From Ligustrum vulgare (taxonomy: Eukaryota; Streptophyta; Magnoliopsida; Lamiales; Oleaceae): 64,000 bases of DNA. The notes below the pieces were generated by a model that saw nothing but the letters and a program-made list of their open reading frames with translations, was not told where the DNA came from and searched no databases. How positions within the stretch are numbered: position 1 is the first letter of the stretch; each line of letters starts with the position of its first letter. This document shows, piece after piece, positions 22,070-35,200 of the stretch. Location of the stretch: positions 93,598,925 to 93,662,924 of the forward strand of contig OY743168.1 of assembly GCA_963555705.1 (NCBI GenBank), read 5' to 3'. Position numbers and translations under genes: made by a program.

Positions 22070-23375
22070 GTATGTTCATTCAGGTCTGATGTAATTTAGG
22101 AACAACCAAGATAACTACCTAATCCTTCTCTTTGATATTGAACAATCACTAAACAATTGCAAAAGTTTACAATCTATTTTTTAAAGTAATCATTACAATT
22201 TATAAATAACATAATTTCTCAAATCATTTTTTAACCATGCACATATTTTTCCCACTTTTTAACCGTGCATTTTACCTCAAAAATATAAATAAATCAATTT
22301 ATAAATTTCTACAGTGTTACCAAACAGAATATAACGTGCTTCATATTAAAAATTTCAATCCATTGCACATTTTATGTGGTGTGTGTTGGAAACCCAAAGC
22401 AAGATCACTTTAAAGTTCAGTACAAGTGAAAATAAGATAAACATAAAAAGTGTAAGTAATAGCTGAGAAAAGTTAACAATTTAATTATAGTATTAACATT
22501 GAAGACAAATATATTGGATGTCTGAGTAGAGCAAAGTCACTAGCACTCATGGGAAGCATAAGATACTTTATTGTAAAGTGAAAACTAACAATATTTTGCA
22601 TAATTATTGCAAATATAGAATGGAAGCTGATTTGAAACAACCTATAACCTGAGGCCATTATTGGATGTATCGGGGCAAAATGTATACCACTCAACAATGT
22701 CAATAATCTGTCATAAGAAGAGCACAATTGCACAAATAATATTTGAATATTCCATCAGTTCAGACATTAATGCATGTGCAGCTCTTAACTATTTACCATT
22801 GCAAAATTTTGTGTCCCTATTTGGCCCTATTTTTTTAAAATCAAATTTATTCAACAATCAATATCAACCATCCATCTTAGTCAAACCTATCATTTTTGAA
22901 TTTTCAAACATTTTTTAACTACACATTCTCCCAAAAATACTATTCAAAACACAAATTTTTCCAAAAAATGGGGGCAAAACACACTGAAAAAATAAAACAT
23001 GTTCTCTCTTTATCTGTTCAAGCTTATTGATGAGGTGATTCAACATAATATCATAGCTAGAAGAGGTTCTAGTTTTTTAAGTCCTTTCAGGCCTTTGATG
23101 GAAAACATATATCAAGCTTGCAAGCCGGAAGATGTGGTTGGCCGGAGGTGGTGGTTGAATACTAAATAGAAATAAAATGTGTGCCCTTTCTAAGGGTTTA
23201 TATAAATAAAACCACTGGAGCTACAAGTCTTACTGAATTATGCTTGTTAGGAGCCAGCAGGCAAAACTAGATTAATAGCACGTCATATTAAGGTGTACAC
23301 TTTCCATTCATCTCCAGTCTTACTTTAGCAAGCCAGATGAGGAAAGGAAGCGTAATGCTTGGTTTGAATTGTTTA
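22070..23375. other. Intergenic with MITE 22813-22982
   Basis: 22140-22335 is AT-rich MITE-like sequence (AAATCATTTTTTAACC, ATTTTACCTCAAAAATATAA). 22813-22982 is the second copy of the MITE at 18496-18670 (starts GTCCCTATTTGGCCC, ends GGGGGCAAAAC). No coding region supported. Confidence 0.55.
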
Positions 23376-23923
23376 TGTTGGGTTTTTTGATACCCAATAA
23401 ATCCAAGCGATGATGTAAAACAGTTGTGGGAATAAAACGACACCTCGATAGATAGTTTGGCTCGATAACGACTCGGGGTCACTCGAAGTGACTTAATTGG
23501 TAGTCGCTCGTGACCTACTTGGACGGCCCATTTTGTTGTGGATATTTTGGATAAAGGCCTTGGACTTAGATAGTCGGCCCATTAGGGTGGTTGTTATCTA
23601 GTTTGTGAGTTGGGCCCTTTGGGAGTTAAGCCCAATCATGGCCTAGCCCTTTACCACCCTATAAGTCCCTACCGTTGCCATTTGGTCTGGAGTCAGAGAA
23701 AGAATTTGAACTAAAGGCTGAAAGAGGAGGAAATCGCAATTCCATTCTTGAAGCTGGCTTACTGCTGCCTTCATTGTTCATTCTTCTTCCTTGGTGATAT
23801 AGTTCATCTACATTTGGAGCAACCAAGGTTGTGTGTTTGTTGAGTCGAGCTAGATATCGAGGTGTCTTGGTGGAGTGATTAATGAGCCCGAGGTGTATCA
23901 AGGATCGAACTATATTTGCAACA

Positions 23924-23935
23924 TGGTATCAGAGC
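23924..23935 (+). other. Primer binding site (tRNA-iMet) of the gag-only copia element
   Basis: TGGTATCAGAGC directly after the 5' LTR end. Confidence 0.9.
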
Positions 23936-24862
23936 AAGGCGTGATTTAAGGGCTGAAATCGGACTAGAAAAGGGAAGAAACGGGTTGCAAAAGGTGGAAG
24001 CCGAACGAAAGGAAAGTCACTGTCCATTTTTCAAAACCCGACCTCCGGCCAACCAACCGGAACAAGACCAACACCAAAAGAACCGCCTCATCGTGGAGAA
24101 CACTCGACCAGAAGGCGGCGCAGTTCCGGCGGCTAAGACGGCGGCAAACGGCGAAAGAAAACTGTGAAAACTGGACATAAAAAGCTACATTCCTGCCAAA
24201 CGAAGAAGCTGGTGGAGAAAGCACCACCACCGGCGAACTCAGGGAGCTGAGGCGCATCTTCCAGTGTAGCGTGTTTTCCGGGGCGGCGGCGCGTGAACTC
24301 CGGCGGCGGTGCGTGCGACGGCTTCCGGCGAGGTAATTTTGAGGCAGATTTATATTTTCGATATTTTTGACATTTGGCGTTGTTAGATTTTCGTTTCAGG
24401 GTTTGGGATTTTATTTGGACGATTTTGCCCTTGGTGGTTCGAAAGTCGATTCTTGGTTGCTGTGGTGCTGAATTTGGGACAAAGTTGGCGGTCTTAAATT
24501 CGATAAAATTTCGCATCTCTCGATTTTACGGACATTGAAAAGTCCGCTATGGTAAATTGGCTGAAACTGTTTAAATTCCTGCAATAGCAAACCATCGTGT
24601 GGGTTGGTCATTAGGATTGGGGGTTGTCATTACTTGATAACCATTGCTTGTTGCTAGAATTTAGGTTTTAATTGTCTTACCTGCTTACGTGCTTGAGGTG
24701 TTAAGCTACTTTTAATTGTTTGTTCGGTCTTTTGATTGTGTATTGACGAATTTCCTATTTGTTGTGTTCTTTTGTTAATCCTGTTAGATTTCTTTTGACT
24801 TTAGGACTATTTGTTGTGGTTAATTGTCAATTTGTGATTTCTTGTTCATTTCGTGTCTTAAA

Positions 24863-25713
24863 ATGACTGCACATTTTGACTTGGGGATTTTCGATGGAAA
24901 AGGAGATTTTTCCATTTGGTAACAAAAAATGAAGGGAATTTTGGTTCAACAAAAAGTTTCAAAAGCTATTACGGCATTTATCCCCCTGATTTGTCAAAGG
25001 AACAAACAGAAGAATTAGATGAGCTTGCTTACACTTCAATTATTTTACACCTATCTGATGTTGTTTTGAGAAAAGTTGGCAAACTTAAAACCACGGAAGA
25101 ACTTTGGAAAAAGTTACAGGACTTGTATTTGCTTAAAACTACTTCTAACAAAATTTACTTACTCGAAAAAAAAATTAGCTTTAAAATGGATCCTACAAAG
25201 GATTTAGATGACAATCTGGATGTGTTTAACAAACTTGTGCAAGATATTGTTAACTGTGATGAAGAGGTGTTTGAAATGTACAAGGCCATTATTTTACTTA
25301 ATTCTATGCCTGAATCATTCAGAGAGGTTAAGAATGCAATTAAATATGGTAGGGACAACCTAACACCTGAGATTGTCCTAGATTCCCTTAGGAGTAAGGA
25401 GATGGAAATTAAGGCTGAGAAAGAGGTTAAGAAGAGTGGTGAATTGCATATGTTGAGGGGTCATTTTAAGCAAAAGTGTCATATTCAAAACAGTGGTGAC
25501 TCGAGTGATGACATGAGTGAGGATGGTGATAAGCATAAAGGTAAGAGTTGGGACAAGTCAAGGTCCAGTATGGGTGGCAAGCGATGTTTCGGCTGTGGTA
25601 AGAGTGGACACTTTATAAGAGACTGTCCAAAGAAGAAGAAAAAGGGGAGAAGTGAGGCGAATGTGATTGAGTCTAGTTATGACCCTAGTGTGATTGAGGG
25701 TGATCCTTATTGA
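24863..25713 (+). pseudogene. Copia gag, disrupted near its N-terminus
   Basis: The gag frame opens at 24863 (MTAHFDLGIFDGKGDFSIW) but meets TAA at 24920-24922. A frame change near 24965-24975 brings the body into another frame. From about 24976 it is open to 25713 and contains the UBN2/retrotrans_gag core (LKTTEELWKKLQDLY, LLEKKISFKM, ILLNSMPESF). A CCHC zinc knuckle CFGCGKSGHFIRDC and a Lys-rich tail follow. It ends DPSVIEGDPY and stop; no protease, integrase or reverse transcriptase follows before the 3' LTR. Confidence 0.88.
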
Positions 25714-27146
25714 TAGGGATCCTAGTTACTGCATGTGCATCTGCATGATCCTTTCTGTATGTGTGTGATAACTTAATTTAATGCATTGTTTTGTTTAGAA
25801 TTTCACGTTGTTTGATATGTGTTATTTTGCATGAATTTGTGTGTAATCATTTTTTGCTTAGTGTAATGTGTTGGCATGCATAGTGGGTTTGTGATGCATT
25901 AGCAGTGAGTGCGAGTGTGATTGTATGTCTTTTGGTAATGAGTGGAGTAGATGCCTGATAGTGCATTGATGAGATGTACGGGGGGTGAGTGTGACATTTG
26001 AATGTTCTGTAAATCTTCTATCTGAAAATCCTGCCCGGATGGAGTGTTAGAGACACTTTGATCACTTCTATTAGGTGGAGACCCATTATCCCTTAGGTTG
26101 AGAGAAGTGATGTATTGATAGAGGAGCATCCCATAGATTTAGGATCTATTCTTGTTTACCAGTTAGGCATGGGTGGTGACCAATCTAGTGAGCATATGTG
26201 GCGGTGTGTGTGATATGTGTTCTCGAGGAGAGAGTTACACGGAATGAGATAGGATAATTGTGTGAGGTCTTTTCATGAGGTCATTTATGCATTGTGGTGT
26301 ATATGTGTTGACCGATGTGTTTGATTAAATTGGAGTTAGTCTTATGTTCTTGTGTGAGCATGTTTGAAAAGATTTCTGTATTATCTTATGGTTATATCTG
26401 TCATCGCATGTTATATGTTCTTGATTGATTACTGTGATTATCTGTCTTCTGCTTGGATATTTTTGACCTTAGTCCTAGCGAGTAAATGGAGCAGGTATGG
26501 TGTGTGTTTCGAGTGCGAGACACGTGGTAAGGTCTGTGATTCCAATTTTATTTGGATTACCTTGATTGCGCAAGTATAAACATTGTGTTGTTTTTCTTGC
26601 AGATTGATTGGGTATCAAGGTGCAGATTTATTGGATTTTTTGATACTCAATAAATCCGGGCGATGATGTAAAACAGTTGTGGGAATAAAACGACACCTCG
26701 ATAGATAGTTCGGCTCTATAACGACTCGGGGTCACTCGAAGTGACTTAATTGGTAGTCGCTCGTGGCCCACTTGGACAGCCCATTTTGTTGTGGATATTT
26801 TGGATAAAGGCCTTGGACTTAGATAATCGGCCCATTAGGGTGGTTGTTAACTAGTTTGTGAGTTGGGCCCTTTGGGAGTTAAGCCCAATCATGACCTAGC
26901 CCTTTACCACCCTATAACCCCCTACCGTTGCCATTTGGTCTGGAGTCAGAGAAAGAATTTGAACTAAAGGCTGAAAGAGGAGGAACCACAATTCCATTCT
27001 TGAAGCTGGCTTACTGCTGCCTTCATTGTTCATTCTTCTTCCTTGGTGATATAGTTCATCTACATTTGAAGCAACAAAGGTTGTGTGTTTATTGAGTCGA
27101 GCTAGATATCGAGGTGTCTTGGTGGAGTGATTACTGAGCTCGAGGT

Positions 27147-29216
27147 GAACATGCATCTTTTTCGTTTCTTCAAAAAGACAAGTGAACTCTGTGGACATAA
27201 CAAGATCTAGCCTGTCAAAAATTCGAAAAACAAAAATGTTTTTTTAAGCCAATCTTCCTGTGAGAAAATTTCTTGCAACACATCTGCCTGCAGGGTATTT
27301 ATCTGATATGAGCGAGCCTGTGTGTGACACAGTGGAAGGCAAGACTCACCTAGAATATTCTGTCCTTCTCTTTCTAGAAGCATTCTTCTCAGATGAAACA
27401 AGCACAGCAACAACACATGCCTGCACCTGGGACAACGGGGAATTAGCACGGTCTGCACGGAGAAAGTATGTAAGCATACTTCTTATAATTAACTGCCTTC
27501 TCAATAGCTGCAACATGTTGGACAATATCATCTGGTAGGGTAGCATTCCCTTGTTAGCCTGAGACTCTTCGTCTGTTGTGATTTTTGTTTTATTCTTGGT
27601 GCTGCCATCTCTGGGTGATGGTCATGGAGTCAACTTATCGGCCCCTTTTCTACGACGTTGTTTTCCTTCATGAACGACCCTGCACAAAAAGGATAATTCT
27701 CTGTCACATACAATATGGATCCTCACTGACAATTACTGTGAGGAAATTCACATGTAAGAGCATCGTTTATATGATTCTCAAGAAGTTATCTAAAAGTACT
27801 CATAGAGATTGATGAGAAATAATGAAAACCACCAACATGAAGCATTTTAACTATCTGAAAATTCAAAGGGTACTGGCAAATCAACCTCAAGCAACCTGGA
27901 ATTATCAACAAAAAAGTTTTACAGTATCCCTTAAACCCCATTTTCAACATATATTAATTGTATAAGACCGAGTGAGAGAAGAGTATGGTAGTTCTCGGTT
28001 CAAAATAATGTTCAAACTTCAAATTCAATAAATCTTGATCAATGAGGAAATTTTGTGTGATTCTTAGTTGAACTTATGCCATTTAATTTATATCTTTTTG
28101 AGTATCAAACAAATCATTAATTAATTAAATCCATGGGAGAATGCTACATGTTCCAAGTGAAAATCCTGCCAAGCTATTCTAATTAGTGCTTCAAAAATTT
28201 ACATCTATAATCGAAACTCCTAAATTCTCTAGGAGATTTAAGCTCAGATATGAGTTCACTTTTTATCTAATTTAATGACGAATAATTCTAGTGACATTTT
28301 TAATTAACATTTTTAAGTGATAATCAAATTGAAGTCCCGTTAAAAGTCTTATGCTTGCACAATGCCGGGTAAAAAATTAAGGGTAAATGCTAACGGAAAA
28401 AACTTTTCAAATACTCTTCATTAATAACATTAAATCTTCATTACAAGTATTCCTAAAAGATGAAGATTTACAATTGCATTCAAATAAAAAAATAAATCTC
28501 ATCCCGGGCCTTATTTTCTCTTTGGACTTTCGTAATCACCTCGTCCTGTTGTATTCCCTATATTGAAGAACGAATAATACAATTTATAAGTAGTTTTCAT
28601 TTTCAATTATGCACATTTTGATTATACAGTTGACAAACATGCTCGACTGTAAACTCCTCGGGAGCAACGGTGTCGTTGTCAACTTCTCTATCCGACATTT
28701 TCCCCCAACTCTCAATTGACTTAAGGCTAGTGTTTTCTGCGGCCTTATATATGTTTAGGGGTGGGAATATTAAAAATTCAGAAGAATAGGGAGTTAAGAT
28801 GTGAAAATAGATATCTATATGGACCAAGTTAAAATGATTGTAGTACAAGTTAGGTCCAGAGACGGAGCTAGACGGGGCGGGGGTGCCGACTGGCCCCCCA
28901 ACATTTCTGGTCAATTTTTCACATATTTTTAGGTTCCGCCTTGAAACATTTGAATTTTAGAAACCCATTTTTTGTTGCTGAAGAAAACCGTTGGAATATA
29001 CCATAAACGAAACAATACGGCAATTAAAGATATTTTCCTCCCCAACAACATCATTGACCCCGTCTTCCTCCATAAATATTGTTTCTCAAGTCAACCTTGT
29101 CATATTCATCATGTCTTTTTTCTCTATAATTAAGGAGTTCACGCATTTCCAGTTGTTTTCCCTGTTGTAGTATGCAGCATGCTTGAAGCAGTTCAGTTTC
29201 TTTCCGTGTCGCAGCA
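27147..29216. other. Intergenic; flank of copia element and kinase promoter region
   Basis: 27147-27850 is less AT-rich than its surroundings and may be an old gene or element fragment, but no frame is recognisable on either strand. 28283-28330 contains a fragment of the ACATTTTTAA MITE family. 28862-28880 (AGAGACGGAGCTAG) looks like an end of the hAT-like family described elsewhere in the window. The last few hundred bases are presumably the promoter and leader of the receptor kinase. Confidence 0.4.
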
Positions 29217-32200
29217 ATGATTTTTCGCCAAATGATCATTTGCCCAGTTTTTTCAGTTTTGTTTGTTTTATCCAGTGGACAAAGTAAAAACTCGTCTCAA
29301 TGTGATCGATCTTGTGGAGTGGAGAAAAACAGTGTGCCATACCCATTTGGGTTCTCCGATGGGTGCGGGATCAAGTTGAGTTGTACCACTGGAAATATCA
29401 AAATAGGTGATTTTCTAGTCGAGAACGTGACATCAGATAATATCATAATCAATCTTCCGGCGAAATGCAACCGCTCGATTGAAGAACTCTCCAAACTCTT
29501 CGGCCCGAATTACGCCTTGACGTGGCGAAACGGACTTCTGTTGCAGAATTGCAGTTCGCCTGTCGGAGATTGCGTGATTCCCAGCATCGTCGCGAAGTCC
29601 CATTTTTCCGGGTTTGACGGGTGCGATTCCTCGCCGGATAGAATAGATTGTTATTCGGGCACTGGTGGCGGCGCGAATTTTTTAAATTATAGTGAAGTGA
29701 CGGAAAGAGGGAATTGCAGGACTTTGTTTTCGTCAATTGCTGTGGATTTGGATGAAAATGGTAAAAATAGCAGCGGTACAAGTGGAAGCAGCACGATGGA
29801 GTTGAATTTTCAGAAGGTTGAGCTGGGGTGGTGGCTGAATGGGTTCTGTAATGGAAGTAACAGTAGAAGTTGTCATCCAAACGCGAATTGCACAAAGGTT
29901 CCCTATGGAAACAGGCGGGGGTTTCGTTGCAAGTGTAATCCAGGGTATGCCGGCGATGGCTTCGCCGGCAGAGGCGCTAAAGGTTGCAGGAAAGGTTAGT
30001 CCATATCTTTTTGGAATTTAATTTATCTTTGATTCTTTAGCCTCCGTTTGGTAACACTATTTGATTTATAAACTTGTTTATTTATGATTTTGAGGTAAAA
30101 ACTAATTGTTGAAAATTGGAGAGAAAAAATGTGTGTGGTTAAAAAATGATTTGGGAAATTGTGTTGTTTATAAATATGTTTATAAACAAAAAAAAATTAG
30201 TTACCAAACGGATGCTTAGTATATAAGAAATGTGTTACGTGTAAATATTTTGGTGGACGACCTAGTTGCACTTTGCCAGTGGGAAAGGGTTGAGATTGAC
30301 CAATTCGAACACGACACTTACACGCGTCATTTGTTGGAAATTTGGAATGGTTGAACAGATTGGTTTTATGAAAATTTTGGTTTCGTAACAATTTATTGAG
30401 TATTTGTTGAACATTAAAATGCATTTAATTTCTGATTAAATTTTTGAATTATTTACGAGATTGGGATGCCTAGCCTTAGAGGTTGACAAAAACCGATCGA
30501 ATCGTTCGAATCGACCCAACTCGATTGGTTTGGATTGATTTTTCATGAAAATTGGGTTGGGATTAAGTTTTTTTTAAAAAAATTAGTCGGGTTGGGTCGG
30601 GTTGTTGTGGGTTGGATGAATAACCGACCCGACCCGACCCGACCTAATTTTTTTTTTTTTTTTTTATAAATTAATGAAACTTAACTTATTTAAATATAAT
30701 TGTACATATTTTAATTTTATTAGCAAGTATTCAATTTATTGTATTTTGAGTTATTGTAGTGTACATAATTGATTTGAATTAAAGATTGATTTATGAGTTT
30801 TTTTTCCTTTTCAAAATTTTTACTAATTGGGCCAAAGTTCAAACCGACCGACCCGATCGAAATTTGTTGGGTTGTTTTATCAACCCAATCATAGTGGGTT
30901 GAGTTCGAGTTGGGCAAAAAATCGACCCAACCCAACCCAACCCAACCCACATCCACCTCTACCTAGCCTGCTAAACTGCCTTTTTATTTGGTATTTGAAC
31001 ATGGTTAATAAATCTTGAAAGTTTTCACAGAAAAATAGATACCAAAATAGTGATCAAACATAAATATTATAAATATTGCCCCCGGGGCATAGATCATTGG
31101 TTATAAGGTGAGAGTAAGCTGAGTTCGCAGCTGAAGGGTAGGAGTTCGAATCCTACATTTGATAAAGATGAGGTTCCTTGTAAGTGCATTTAAATAACAA
31201 GTTCTCAATACTGCTCCACTGAGACACATTCCTAAATTTACATCATCTAAAAATCTTTAGGACAGGGGTTTCTAAGGTTGAAGTTCAATCAGTTGTGTTG
31301 CTCATTGGTGATTTTACTTGTTGGGTGGGGTGGGGTTGGACTTTAGAATACTTGTTACCAATATTTATGTGCAAAATATGATTTGTTAATGAGGCATTCT
31401 TTCTTAGCATTGCAAATTGCTTAACATCTCAAATGTCAACGCTTCTTGTATTGAAATCCATATTATAGTGACTAATAAGTAATATTAGAGGGAACACATG
31501 CTTATCCGGAAGTTTTAATATAATTCTGGAAGATTTGTATTTATTTAATATATGTAAAAGTCAGAGAAAAGAGAAGACATTTTTTTTTTTAAAAAAAAAA
31601 AAGGGCAAATGCATTCAACCAAGAAAAAAGATTCATTCCCCAATAAATCGACACGGGAAAATGAACCTAGGAATACAATTGTCTCAAACCTAATTACATG
31701 TAGTAAAAAAAAAGCAAACTTAGCTAACTTGTGGGCTACTCTATTCCTCTCTCGAGGGATGAAATAACAAGAACCACAATTACTACTAATCAGAAGAGAA
31801 CGAATATCACAAAATAAGTTAGCGAGAGGATTAAAACTGTCATTCGAAATCAATCCTTTAATAACATTGAGCGCATCACTCTCGACCGCCTCGATCAGGA
31901 ACCGTCTCTCAATAGCAAACTTGATACCTTCTTTGATGGTCATTGCTTCGACGGTCATAGCATCAGCAAAACAGCAAACACGAATTGAGAAGGCTACATG
32001 TACAACTCCATTAATATCTCTGAATCATCCCCCAAGCCCAATGAATCCATCTTCCCTACTGACAGCCGCATCAGTTGAGAGAATAAGTCTCCTGAACTCG
32101 AAGAAGGCCCTTTCCAGATTGCCTTGCAACTCTCCGAATCCTTCCTGGTGTCCAGCTCTTTTTTCTTCACCTCCTTAAACTCCCGGATCAACATATCGAT

Positions 32201-35200
32201 ACCCCAACTAAAGTATTCTGGTGGGAGAGTCTTCCCCCCCATGGATAAGTTCATTTCTGGACCTCCAAAGTGACCAAAGCCCAACACAAATTTTTCTCCA
32301 ACACTGAGACTGGAATTCGGAGATGCATACCTGCCAATGTCTCAGTAAAATCAGCTGCTTGGCCTGCATGAAGGGTGTCTTTCCAGAAATCCCAAACTCC
32401 CAACTGTTTCCAACAGGTTTTCGACCAAGGACACTCATCAAAGACATGGGCTGACGTCTCTTTCCCACTGCATCTCGGGCATTCCAGTTGTGCTTGAATG
32501 TGTCTGTATCTGAGGTTGTCAACGGTTGGAATGGCTTTATTGAAGATTCTCCAAACCAAATGCTTCACTCTTGGTGGAATATCCAAATTCCAAAGTTTTC
32601 CCCACCACAGCCCGAAGTCACTTCCGCTGCACTCTCCAAATTGTACACATTCATTCATCATCAGATTGTAGCCACTTTTCACTGAGAAGCGACCATCTTT
32701 CGAAAAATTCCAAATAATTTTATCCGGTACATTAGTGCCACCTGAGGGGAGTGCAAGAATCCTTGTGGAATCAATGGTCCAAAAGGAATTTTCGATGAGC
32801 TCCGTGTTCCAACCCCCACTGGCTATCTTAAGATCCGCCACCTTCTCGAGTCCATGAATCCGAGGGGTCTGGATTCTAATAGCCAACCCATCCGCCAACC
32901 ATGCATCCTCGAAAATACTCACTGAATTTCCATCTCCAATCCTCCACCGACAACCTTTGTCAATGACCTCCCGCCCCTACAAAAGACTGGACCAAATGTG
33001 GGAACAACCTGGTTTAGGAACAATCTCAAGGATGCTACAATTTGGAAAGTATTTGTTTTTAAGAACCTTACTAACCAATGAATCAGGGAATTGAAGGATT
33101 CGCCAAACCTGTTTCGCCAACAAACATTTATTAAAAATAGTAATATCACGGAATCTCATCCCGCCATTATTCTTGTTGAAACACATGGTGCTCCATTTAA
33201 CCCAGTGAAGCTTCTTGGCATTCGGGTTTCCCCCCCACCAAAATTTGGAAAAGATTTCCCGAATATCATTACGGAGGCCGATTGGAAGCTTGAAGACGCT
33301 CATGATGTAGGTGGGGATGGCTTGGAGGACAGCTTTGATCATGATTTCTCTCCCTGCATTCGAGAAGAGATTATGTTGCCAACCCTGCACCTTCTTCCAA
33401 ATTTTGTCCTTGATAGCTCCGAAAGTTTTCCTCTTGTTTCTGCCAACAACAGAAGGAAGACCAAGATAAACATCATGCTGCCTGATAGTTGGGAGGCCAA
33501 GAATGTTACCAATAGAGCTCCGTCGATCCGGGGGTACGTTTGGGCTGAAGGAGATGCTAGTTTTCAGCATATTAACTTTTTGACCAGATGACGCACCATA
33601 TTGGTTAATGAGATTTAAGATGCATTTTGAATCCTCAGTCTCGGCTTTGGAGAAGAGAATGGAGTCATCAACAAAGAAAAGATGACTGACTTGCGGGCCA
33701 CCTCATTTACACCTCATCCCCAGTAGATCCCCTCTGGAGACCGCATCCTGTAAGCTAGAGGAGAACGCTTCTACGCACAAAAGAAACAGGTATGGTGAAA
33801 TGGGGCATCCCTACCTGAGACCACGTGAGGGGATGACTTTACCTCGAATTTGGCCATTGATATTGAAGACAATCTCCGAAGTGGAGATGCAGTCCAAAAT
33901 GCAGGAGATCCAGGGTGCTGGGAATCCCATTTTAGTCATGACAACCTCGATAAACCTCCATTCGACACGATCATATGCCTTACTCATGTCAAGCTTAAGG
34001 GCCATGTGTCCTTTGTTTCGATTACAAAAAGACGTCATATTCTAGTCTTGATTTAATGTTGACTCATGTGAGCATAAGATCGAAAAAAATGACTGTTTAT
34101 GAACTCGGGAACTTATCATCGGAACTTATGAGGTTAGCAGGTCAGATTTTTGGTGTATTATTTCATTTGAAGGTAGAATTAACTTTAGAGATTTTATTTG
34201 CGAAAATTAATCATCCATGCACTGTAATTCGATTTTGAGTACTTTATAACATATATATGCATCCTGCTGATTTCTTGTTTTCTGTGTTGATGCCATTTAT
34301 CAGTTTCTGATTGCAATGCTTCAAAGTTCGTGTTGGGTAAATGTGGCCTAACTAGATTAGGCATTCTCATTGCAGGTGCTTCTTAACCCTTAACTTTTAG
34401 TTGTGCAATCTTGATTGTATCTTCTGGATACTCATCATCTTCATCTCCTATACTATAGTTTTAGAAATCATTTTTTATCTCGCACTTCCCCCAACATGTT
34501 TATAAAAGAATCTTTTACCTCAAAAGAATTTTTTTGTTTTTTTTGTTTATAAACATGTTTATAAACAATACAATTTCTCAAACCACTTTTTAATCACACA
34601 CATTTTTCTCTAAAATTTTCAACCCTTACTTTTTACCTAAAATTCATAAATAAACAAATTTATAAATCAAACAGTGTTACCGGAGGCTAGTTACATGCAA
34701 ATAACATTGAATTAAGTTCACTGTGTGCTAAATCATGCTTTAAAAACTTTTACTTAGCCTACGTTTGGTAACTGTACTTTTTTTGTTTATAAACCAGTTT
34801 ATAAGTTATATAATTTTTCAAGCTACTTTTTAAAAACACACATTTTCTCTCTTCACTTTTCAACCACACATTTTACCTCAAAAATATAAATAAACCAATA
34901 GATTCAAACATGCTTAATATTGTCTATTCTTTTTCTATTTGAAGGAATAGTTGCTGGAGTTTCACTTGTGAGTATTCTGGCTCTCGTCTGCCATTGCATT
35001 AAGAGACACTCTAGATCTTTGAAGAGTAAATTGAGTGCAAAGCGTCTGCTTTGTGAAGCTACAGGTAGCACCAGTGTCCCATTCTATCCTTATAAAGAAA
35101 TCGAGAGAGCCACAAATAGCTTTTGTGAAAAACAGAGGTTGGGAACAGGTGCCTATGGCACAGTTTATGCAGGAAAGCTCCACAATAACAAGTGGGTTGC

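Larger units (their letters stand above)
23376..27146 (+). mobile_element. Ty1/copia element with gag only
   Basis: 5' LTR 23376-23923 (TGTTGGG...GCAACA, 548 bp). Primer binding site TGGTATCAGAGC at 23924-23935, matching initiator tRNA-Met. Internal region 23924-26628 (2.7 kb) with gag and no pol. Polypurine-like AAGGTGCAGATT just before the 3' LTR at 26629. The 3' LTR ends near 27146, missing about the last 30 bp of the 5' LTR sequence. The LTRs differ at scattered positions, so the insertion is not recent. Confidence 0.88.

Noticed and set aside
29449..29895. 148-aa antisense frame in kinase exon 1
   Set aside because: Shadow of the WAKL14-like exon; no domain, and exon 1 is strongly supported.
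31081..31160. Possible tRNA gene in kinase intron 1
   Set aside because: Box A and B motifs are present, but the arms do not pair into a complete cloverleaf and non-tRNA sequence follows; it fits a SINE.
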